From Methanobacteriota archaeon (GTDB lineage: Archaea > Thermoplasmatota > Thermoplasmata > Methanomassiliicoccales > Methanomethylophilaceae), in assembly GCA_029574055.1 (NCBI GenBank), contig JAKQBQ010000208.1:1-6412 (forward strand): a stretch of 6,412 nt of DNA, given 5' to 3'. The notes under the pieces were generated by a model, which did not search any database, had not been told where the DNA came from, and was given only the letters and a program-made list of their open reading frames with translations. Made by a program: the position numbers and the translations under genes. Each line of letters opens with the position of its first letter. Within the stretch, counting starts at the first letter, position 1. Positions 1-5,252 of this stretch are shown piece by piece.

Positions 1-1078
1 GCTTTTCAGGCCGATGGTGACAGACGGCCTTCCTTGCTCGGCGTTCCTGACCGGAAGTGTGGGAACTGGGAAGACCGCAACCGCAAAAAGATTCTGCGAA
101 GACCTGCTGAAATATTGCGGCGCCATCAACAAACCCATGACCCACTTCTTCATCAACTGCAGGATAAAGAATACCGAATACGGAGTTGTCCTGCAGATGC
201 TCCGCAGCTTCGACCCCGGATTCCCGGAAAGAGGGTTCTCTGCGGAAGAGATGCTGAGCTCCCTTAAAAAGCACATCGAAGGGGGGTCAAGGCCGTTCGT
301 CATCGTCCTGGACGAAGTGGACATGCTCCTGAAGGGGATCAACAAAGATCTGGTGTACCAGCTGTCGAGGATCAGCGACGAGATGCGCAGCGGTTCCTCC
401 GTCTCCCTGATAATGATCTCTCAGGAGCCGATCATAGAGATGCTTGACACCGCATCCTTGTCCAGCTTCAAACGCGCGAATGTAGTCAGATTCGAAAGAT
501 ACAAAAAAGATGAACTCAAGGACATAGTGAAGGCAAGGTCTGAAGAGGCTCTCATGCCCAATGTCATGGACGATGATGTGGCCGACCTTTTGGCAGACAT
601 CGGAAAGGGGTACGGAGACGCCCGCCTTGTGATCGAGATGCTTGAGAAAGCCGCCTCCATCGCAGAGGAAAGATCGGACGGCAGGCTGACCGCAGATGAT
701 ATCCGCTCCGCGAACGCCATGATCTACAGCAACGTGTCCGAAAGCAAGCTCGAGCTCCTGGACCTAAAGAAGAAATTGGCTCTGCTGGCTATAGCCCGCG
801 CCATAAAAAACAGGCCCTATGTGAGCATCACACATGCCGAGAAGACCTATGCGGTCGTGTGCGAAGAGTACGGGCAGCCGGCAAGGAAGCACACGCAATT
901 CTGGTCTTACGTTCAGGAAATGGAGAAAATGAACCTTTTGGACACCATGGTGAAAAGCGAGTCGGAGGGAGGGAGGGTAACATACATCTCGATACCGGAT
1001 ATCCCGCCGAAAGAGCTGGCCAAGAAATTGGAATATATGCTGGAGATGCCGACCTCCAACGACGACCTCGAGTTCTGA
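1..1078 (+). CDS. cdc6: Orc1/Cdc6 replication initiator, 5'-truncated by window edge
   Basis: Archaeal initiator ATPase that binds origin DNA and loads the MCM helicase. Numbering from the ATG at base 14, the AAA+ core shows Walker A GSVGTGKT (14-21), Walker B VIVLDEVD (96-103), a sensor-1 region around SLIMISQEP (131-139) and a sensor-2 GDAR (201-204). Residues about 250-330 form the usual C-terminal winged-helix DNA-binding domain (LLAIARAIKNRPYV, then EEYGQPARKHTQFW). The reading frame is open to the window edge (L-F-R-P before the ATG), and family members have some 40-60 residues before Walker A, so the real start lies upstream and base 14 is only an internal Met. Odd point: the box VII region reads DTASLSSF where I expect a D-x-R-V-x-S-S-L-like string, so the usual arginine seems lost. 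It ends in TGA 4 bases before the next gene. The family call is very secure; which Orc1/Cdc6 paralogue it is cannot be told here. Confidence 0.95.
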   Translation, partial: LFRPMVTDGLPCSAFLTGSVGTGKTATAKRFCEDLLKYCGAINKPMTHFFINCRIKNTEYGVVLQMLRSFDPGFPERGFSAEEMLSSLKKHIEGGSRPFVIVLDEVDMLLKGINKDLVYQLSRISDEMRSGSSVSLIMISQEPIIEMLDTASLSSFKRANVVRFERYKKDELKDIVKARSEEALMPNVMDDDVADLLADIGKGYGDARLVIEMLEKAASIAEERSDGRLTADDIRSANAMIYSNVSESKLELLDLKKKLALLAIARAIKNRPYVSITHAEKTYAVVCEEYGQPARKHTQFWSYVQEMEKMNLLDTMVKSESEGGRVTYISIPDIPPKELAKKLEYMLEMPTSNDDLEF

Positions 1079-1082
1079 TACG

Positions 1083-2003
1083 ATGAGATGCGATCTTTGT
1101 TCCGGCGAAGCCGTCACCCTGATTAGGTACAACGGATCCCACCTTTGCGAAGAGCATTTCAAAACATACGTAGAGAAAAGGGTCAAGAAGGAGATACGCA
1201 AACAGATCAACGTCCGTTCGGGCGACACGATCGCCGTCGCGGTGTCCGGAGGGAAGGACAGCATGGTGACCCTCCATATCTTGGATGAGGTGTTCGGAGA
1301 AAGGAAGGATGTCACGCTTTGCGCAATATCCATCGACGAGGGGATCGAAGGCTACCGGCCTCCAAGCTTGGATATTGTGAGGAGTTTCTGCAAAGAACAC
1401 GGCATAACCTCATACATCAGATCGTTCTCGGAAATGGGCATGGAAATGGACAGGATCGCTTCCGTTTCGGGAGAGAACAGCCCGTGTACGTACTGCGGCG
1501 TCTTCAGAAGAAAATTGATGAACGACCAGGCCCGTGAAGCAGGAGCCAAATATCTTGCCACCGGGCACAACCTCGACGACATGGCGCAGTCTATAATGAT
1601 GAATTTTGTAAGAGGTGATGTGGAGCGCCTGGCGAGGCTCGGGCCTCACACAAAGATACAGCCGGGGCTTATACCCAGATTCCATCCTCTGAGGATGATA
1701 CCGGAGAAAGAATCCCTTCTTTATGCGATGGTTTCCGGCATACCGTACTGGGACGGCGAGTGCCCGTACTATATGGAGGCGCTGAGGAACCAGTACAGGG
1801 ACCTTGTGGATCAGTTAGAGGATCGGTCACCCGGTTCAAAGTTCAGCATCCTTGCTTCATACGACACTCTGAAGCCTATCCTTACAGACCATTTTCCGCA
1901 ATCCGGCCTGCATATGTGCTCCTGCGGCGAACCTACGCTTGGAAAAGAATGCAAAGCATGCGAGCTCCGCTCATCCCTTGAGAAAAAGCTCAAAGATCTC
2001 TGA
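1083..2003 (+). CDS. tRNA 2-thiouridine synthase, NcsA/TtuA/CTU1 family
   Basis: A 306-residue, full-length PP-loop ATPase that adenylates a tRNA uridine and replaces its 2-oxygen with sulfur. In archaea such enzymes act at U34 (NcsA, with a ubiquitin-like sulfur carrier) or U54 (TtuA). An N-terminal zinc module uses C3, C6, C22 and H25. The PP-loop is SGGKDS (55-60). C135 and C138 (PCTYCG) with C227 match the three cysteines that hold the catalytic [4Fe-4S] cluster in TtuA-type enzymes. GHNLDD (161-166) is another family motif. A C-terminal zinc module carries C279, C281, C290 and C293. The ATG was chosen because it directly precedes the zinc module (MRCDLC). No clear Shine-Dalgarno sits before it, and the 4-base gap to orc1/cdc6 suggests co-transcription and coupled translation. 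Its 3' end overlaps the converging radical SAM gene by 14 bases. The U34 and U54 enzymes cannot be separated by eye, so no symbol is given. Confidence 0.93.
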   Translation: MRCDLCSGEAVTLIRYNGSHLCEEHFKTYVEKRVKKEIRKQINVRSGDTIAVAVSGGKDSMVTLHILDEVFGERKDVTLCAISIDEGIEGYRPPSLDIVRSFCKEHGITSYIRSFSEMGMEMDRIASVSGENSPCTYCGVFRRKLMNDQAREAGAKYLATGHNLDDMAQSIMMNFVRGDVERLARLGPHTKIQPGLIPRFHPLRMIPEKESLLYAMVSGIPYWDGECPYYMEALRNQYRDLVDQLEDRSPGSKFSILASYDTLKPILTDHFPQSGLHMCSCGEPTLGKECKACELRSSLEKKLKDL

Positions 2004-3021
2004 AAGGTACGATGTCGCAGCAACCGCACTCGATGCACATGGTGCGGCAGCTCCTTGTGTCAAGACCGTGTGCCGCGAGCTTTTCCTTCAGCATCTTGGC
2101 AAGCCTGACCACACGATCCGGATCCGCCGGCGGCTGTTCCCCTATCGCCGACAGAAGCGCGCTGCGGTTCGAAGGATTCACCCGAAGAGCCCTGAATGTA
2201 GGTATGATGCCCTTCGAACAAAGGAACTCTGACATATCCTCCATCTCCTCATCGGTCTCACCCATTCCGAATATCATGTTGGACGTTACCTTTCCCTTCC
2301 CGAACACTTCAACGGAATATATCAGCATCTCAATGACGTTATCCTGATCCAGATCCGGGCACACCTTCTTAAAAATGGCTTTGCTGGGTGATTGGATATT
2401 GAGTTTGATCTCGGTCGCTCCGGCATCCTTGAGCGCCTTGACGTGCTCTTTTTTTGAGACATACGGCTCAACGCCGATCGGCATGTCGGGGAACTCCTTC
2501 CTGAGCTTGGATACGCATGACACGAACCTCTCCACAGTCCTGTCGACGCTGCCGAAAACACCGCTTGTAAGAGAAACGGACACCACCTTCTGTTCACCTA
2601 TGGCTTTCTTGGTCATCATCACCATATCCTCATCGGTGAGCCCTTTGTCGAGATCCTTGTCCAACTTCGGCGAGACGCAGAACGCACAGCGGTATCTGCA
2701 CCTTTGGTCGAGGTTGAAGAACGCCTGCTCCGGACTATGGAAAACGATCGGTTCGATCCTCACTTCATCAAGGAATGCCGTCCCGTCCTTTTTCAGAGCG
2801 AGTTTTCCGTTCTCCTCGACGAGGTCGAACTCCCCCTCATCGTATGAAATGCTCTTCTTCACCCTGTGTCCGCCGAAGGAGAACACTGCTGATGCGGAAC
2901 CCGCCCCGGGTCCTGCTGTGGATACCGATACCCTATAAGGGAACACGAAGCCTTCCGGAAGCCTGATGCCCCCTCCGAGGGTCAGTTCGGCCTTCTTCCT
3001 TACGTTCAGATCCTCTTCCAT
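1990..3021 (-). CDS. radical SAM protein, biotin-synthase-related, with Cys-rich C-terminal tail
   Basis: A 343-residue radical SAM enzyme of unknown reaction. Residues 1 to about 95 look beta-rich and lack an obvious known domain. The radical SAM core follows, with the cluster motif C108-x3-C112-x2-C115 (RCRYRCAFC), a SAM-binding-like GMGET (252-256) of the biotin/lipoyl synthase kind, and NIQSPS (208-213) on a probable barrel strand. The C-terminal tail has C325, C329, C332, C334 and C335 (CRTMCIECGCC), enough to bind a second iron-sulfur cluster. The whole resembles the poorly characterised archaeal group annotated as biotin-synthase-related radical SAM (COG2516-like); I make that match from memory. 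Its start overlaps the end of cysS by 16 bases in another frame, implying one transcript and coupled translation. No other Met lies close by, so the start is fairly firm. It does not look like BioB or LipA themselves. A sulfur-linked reaction is suggested by its neighbours only. Confidence 0.85.
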   Translation of the reverse strand: MEEDLNVRKKAELTLGGGIRLPEGFVFPYRVSVSTAGPGAGSASAVFSFGGHRVKKSISYDEGEFDLVEENGKLALKKDGTAFLDEVRIEPIVFHSPEQAFFNLDQRCRYRCAFCVSPKLDKDLDKGLTDEDMVMMTKKAIGEQKVVSVSLTSGVFGSVDRTVERFVSCVSKLRKEFPDMPIGVEPYVSKKEHVKALKDAGATEIKLNIQSPSKAIFKKVCPDLDQDNVIEMLIYSVEVFGKGKVTSNMIFGMGETDEEMEDMSEFLCSKGIIPTFRALRVNPSNRSALLSAIGEQPPADPDRVVRLAKMLKEKLAAHGLDTRSCRTMCIECGCCDIVPFRDL

Positions 3022-4412
3022 TTCATGCCGTCCGCAGTGTCCTCTAAGGTGATCCCTGCAACCGCCAGCTTTTCTCTTATCATGTCTGCAAGGTCATACT
3101 GCTTCCTTGCTCTGAGCTCTTTACGGAGTTCGATAAGAACTTCCATCACAGCGTCTGTGGTTCCATCGTCCTTCATGTCATCCTCTTCCGGGAGTATCCC
3201 CAGTATAGTATTGAACTCGTCTATCATCTTAAGTATCTTTCCCGCAGACTTTTTCGATAACGACTTGTCTGCCATCATCTTGTTGGTGGAGTGTGCCAGC
3301 TGGAACAGCTCCTCCATCGCGGCGCTTGTGTTGAAATCGTCATTCATCGCCTCGAAGAACCTGTACCTCGTGCCCTCGATGATATCGCACACATCATCGT
3401 CCGGGTCGGGCCCGTTCTTGCTGTAGCTTGAAAGTTCTGCGTAATTGTTCCTGAGCCTCTTCAAAGCGGACCTCGCCTCGACCAACATCTCCTCCCCATA
3501 GGTCAATGGGCTGCTGTAGTGGGTGTTCAGGAAATAGAATCTTGTGGTGCTGCCGTCGAATTTCTCCAGCACATCGCGTACCCTGAAGAAATTGTTCAGC
3601 GATTTAGACATCTTCTCATCTTTCACTTGAAGCATGCCGTTATGCATCCAATAGTTGGCAAGCATGCCGTGGGTGACGGATTCTGTCTGTATTATCTCGT
3701 TCTCGTGATGCGGGAAGATGAGATCGCTGCCCCCTCCGTGGATGTCTATCTTATCTCCGAGGAGGCTCCTGATCATGGCAGAGCATTCTATGTGCCAGCC
3801 GGGCCGCCCTTTGCCCCATGGCGAGTCCCATGAGCACTCCCCGGGCTTTGCGCCTTTCCATACGGCAAAGTCCATGGGGTCCTTTTTCTGTTCGTCGAGA
3901 GCAACTCTCCCCGAAGACTCCATACTCTCAAGCTTTTGGTTTGACAGTTTTCCGTAATCCTTGACCTTCCTCACTTCAAAGTAAACGCTGCCGTCCTTGG
4001 TGGGGTATGCTGAACCGTTGGCAACTATCTCCCCGATCATCTCGATGATGGCATCCATGCTCTCGCTTGCCTTTGGGTACATGTCCGCCCTCTTCACGCC
4101 GAGGCGGTCCGCGTCCTCAAAATACCTGTCGATGTATCCTGCAGAAAGTTCAAGCGGATCCACGCCCTCTTTGTTGGCCTTGTCGATTATCTTGTCATCG
4201 ACATCGGTGAAGTTGGTCACGTGAGTAACATCATATCCCAGATGCCTCAGGTGCCTTACCAGGGTATCGAACACGATCATGCTTCTGGCATGGCCCATGT
4301 GTATGTCGTCGTACACAGTCACGCCGCATACGTAGATCTTGACCTTCCCATGCTCGATTGGGATGAACTCCTCTTTCTTCTTAGTGAGGTTGTTGTAGAT
4401 CGTCAGGGACAT
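3006..4412 (-). CDS. cysS: cysteinyl-tRNA synthetase
   Basis: Class I synthetase that charges tRNA-Cys with cysteine using ATP in the cytoplasm. At 468 residues it has normal family length. The HIGH motif is HMGH (38-41) and the second signature is KMSKS (267-271). The zinc that recognises the cysteine thiol is held by C29 (YVCG), C210 (WHIECSAM), H235 and E239 (HHENE). Other family blocks are NFTDVDDKII (67-76) and HGGGSDLIFPHHENE. A helical anticodon-binding region fills the last third. The gene lies 28 bases after cysE on the same strand, and its 3' end overlaps the radical SAM gene by 16 bases, so the three are probably one operon. A GTGAT string 3 bases before the ATG could pair with archaeal 16S rRNA but is unusually close. 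Having CysS means cysteine can be loaded directly; whether the indirect SepRS/SepCysS route also exists cannot be seen here. Confidence 0.98.
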   Translation of the reverse strand: MSLTIYNNLTKKKEEFIPIEHGKVKIYVCGVTVYDDIHMGHARSMIVFDTLVRHLRHLGYDVTHVTNFTDVDDKIIDKANKEGVDPLELSAGYIDRYFEDADRLGVKRADMYPKASESMDAIIEMIGEIVANGSAYPTKDGSVYFEVRKVKDYGKLSNQKLESMESSGRVALDEQKKDPMDFAVWKGAKPGECSWDSPWGKGRPGWHIECSAMIRSLLGDKIDIHGGGSDLIFPHHENEIIQTESVTHGMLANYWMHNGMLQVKDEKMSKSLNNFFRVRDVLEKFDGSTTRFYFLNTHYSSPLTYGEEMLVEARSALKRLRNNYAELSSYSKNGPDPDDDVCDIIEGTRYRFFEAMNDDFNTSAAMEELFQLAHSTNKMMADKSLSKKSAGKILKMIDEFNTILGILPEEDDMKDDGTTDAVMEVLIELRKELRARKQYDLADMIREKLAVAGITLEDTADGMKWKRI

Positions 4413-4440
4413 CTTATCACGACGTACATCCCTCGGCCTT

Positions 4441-5088
4441 TTATCCTTTTCTGATGTCTTTTATCACAGAATTGAGCTTTTCGATCTCTTCCCAAAGCTT
4501 GGAGATCTCTTCTCTGAAGCAATCCGGCATATCGTCGTGCTGCAGCATCTTCTTCTTATCTATCTTGATGCCGTCCCTTTCTATTATCTGGCCGGGGACG
4601 CCCACCACTGTGCTGTTATCGGGTACGTCCTTCACAACGACCGATCCTGCGCCGATCCTCACATCGCTTCCTATGGTGATGTTGCCAAGAACGGTGGCGT
4701 TGGCGCCGACGACCACCCTGTCCCCGACTGTGGGGTGCCTTTTGCCTTTCTCGAAGGAGACCCCTCCCAAAGTGACGCCTTGGTAAATGGTGACATCGTC
4801 CCCAATGACAGCGGTCTCACCTATGACCACACCTGTGGCGTGGTCGATGAAGAACCTTTTTCCTATGACAGCGGCGGGATGGATGTCGCAGCCCGTAAGC
4901 TGGTGGGCTTCGTAGTTGATCTTCCTGGCATCCTTGAGTCTGCCTTCTTTCCACAGCCTGTGGCTTTCCCTGTACATCGACACTGCGTGAAGCCCGGTGT
5001 GGTACTTTACAGCATCTTCTTCGTCGATTATTGCAGGATCCCGCTCCATTACTGCGGCGAGGTCGCCGGGGTCTATCTTCATATCCAT
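4441..5088 (-). CDS. cysE: serine O-acetyltransferase
   Basis: Transfers acetyl from acetyl-CoA to L-serine, making O-acetylserine, the acceptor for sulfide in cysteine synthesis. The 215-residue protein matches the short, Bacillus-like form rather than the longer E. coli form. A helical N-terminal part (1-65, with YHTGLHAVSMYRESHRLW) is followed by a left-handed beta-helix of hexapeptide repeats (about 68-165). Active-site residues by analogy with E. coli CysE are D68 and H70 in CDIHP, H83 in DHATG, and H118 in KRHP. The segment VVGVPG (161-166) closes the helix; residues 187-215 look like a charged helical tail. M1 or M3 could be the start. No Shine-Dalgarno is seen, but a TATA-like box 25 bases upstream suggests a leaderless mRNA. 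It stops with TAA 28 bases before cysS. The sequence looks bacterial in type, so old lateral transfer is possible. No O-acetylserine sulfhydrylase gene lies in the window. Confidence 0.96.
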   Translation of the reverse strand: MDMKIDPGDLAAVMERDPAIIDEEDAVKYHTGLHAVSMYRESHRLWKEGRLKDARKINYEAHQLTGCDIHPAAVIGKRFFIDHATGVVIGETAVIGDDVTIYQGVTLGGVSFEKGKRHPTVGDRVVVGANATVLGNITIGSDVRIGAGSVVVKDVPDNSTVVGVPGQIIERDGIKIDKKKMLQHDDMPDCFREEISKLWEEIEKLNSVIKDIRKG

Positions 5089-5113
5089 GATGCAATTGGG
5101 AATAGAATAGGAG

Positions 5114-5120
5114 TTAATAA
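5114..5120 (-). promoter_or_regulatory. TATA-like box, probable cysE promoter
   Basis: The minus strand reads TTATTAA, centred about 29 bases before the cysE ATG. An archaeal TATA box lies about 26 bases before the transcription start, so the transcript would begin within a few bases of the ATG. This agrees with the lack of any Shine-Dalgarno before cysE. The match to a full BRE plus TATA consensus is only partial. Confidence 0.4.
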
Positions 5121-5159
5121 TCCCTTCAGAGGAAATTCATTGCTGCCGTAACATCTAAT

Positions 5160-5193
5160 TTACTAACTTACGATTTAGTAAGATACGATTTAG
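5160..5193. repeat. direct and inverted repeat cluster upstream of cysE, possible operator
   Basis: TACGATTTAG occurs twice as an exact 10-base direct repeat at 5169-5178 and 5184-5193, 15 bases apart. Overlapping these, TTACTAA (5160-5166) and TTAGTAA (5175-5181) form a perfect 7-base inverted repeat with an 8-base spacer, and CTTAC/GTAAG (5167-5171, 5178-5182) form a second. The cluster lies about 70-105 bases before the cysE start. Such dyads are typical of sites for dimeric regulators, but chance is possible in AT-rich DNA. Confidence 0.45.
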
Positions 5194-5203
5194 TTTTTTT
5201 GAC

Positions 5204-5226
5204 AAAAGGATGGTGCGTGTTGCACC
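5204..5226 (-). terminator. possible weak terminator after the reductase gene
   Basis: On the minus strand GGTGC and GCACC pair as a perfect 5-bp stem around the loop AACAC (plus-strand arms 5222-5226 and 5212-5216). A TTTT run follows 4 bases later (5207-5204). It starts 26 bases after the reductase stop codon. The stem and T-run are short, and archaeal termination depends mainly on longer U-tracts, so read-through into cysE is quite possible. Confidence 0.3.
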
Positions 5227-5252
5227 CAAAATTATGATGGCATTACTGTGTT

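Larger units (their letters stand above)
5089..5252. other. AT-rich spacer between the reductase gene and cysE
   Basis: This 164-base stretch is the only sizeable non-coding gap in the window. It is clearly more AT-rich than the genes. Read on the minus strand from the reductase stop, it holds a small hairpin with a short T-run, an A-run, a cluster of direct and inverted repeats, and a TATA-like box just before cysE. I see no tRNA, and no credible small gene. Confidence 0.8.

Noticed and set aside
14..16. The ATG at 14 as the true start of orc1/cdc6.
   Set aside because: Only 13 residues would precede Walker A, and the frame is open upstream to the window edge.
764..1400. Two long minus-strand reading frames (764-1333 and 828-1400) opposite orc1/cdc6 and the tRNA thiolase.
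   Set aside because: They lie antisense to well-recognised genes, span the junction between them, and show no family motifs.
1083..2003. TilS-type tRNA-Ile lysidine synthetase as the identity of the PP-loop gene.
   Set aside because: TilS lacks the N- and C-terminal zinc modules and the PCTYCG cysteine pair seen here.
2375..2938. A 187-residue serine-rich plus-strand frame opposite the radical SAM gene.
   Set aside because: The serine-rich composition is what the complement of this coding sequence yields; the minus-strand frame has clear catalytic motifs.
4537..5151. A 204-residue plus-strand frame opposite cysE.
   Set aside because: It mirrors the cysE coding strand, shows no known motif, and has a composition expected from the complement.
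5191..5200. Seven T bases (5194-5200) after an inverted repeat, resembling a plus-strand terminator.
   Set aside because: No plus-strand gene ends near it; both neighbours are on the minus strand, where the run is read as A.
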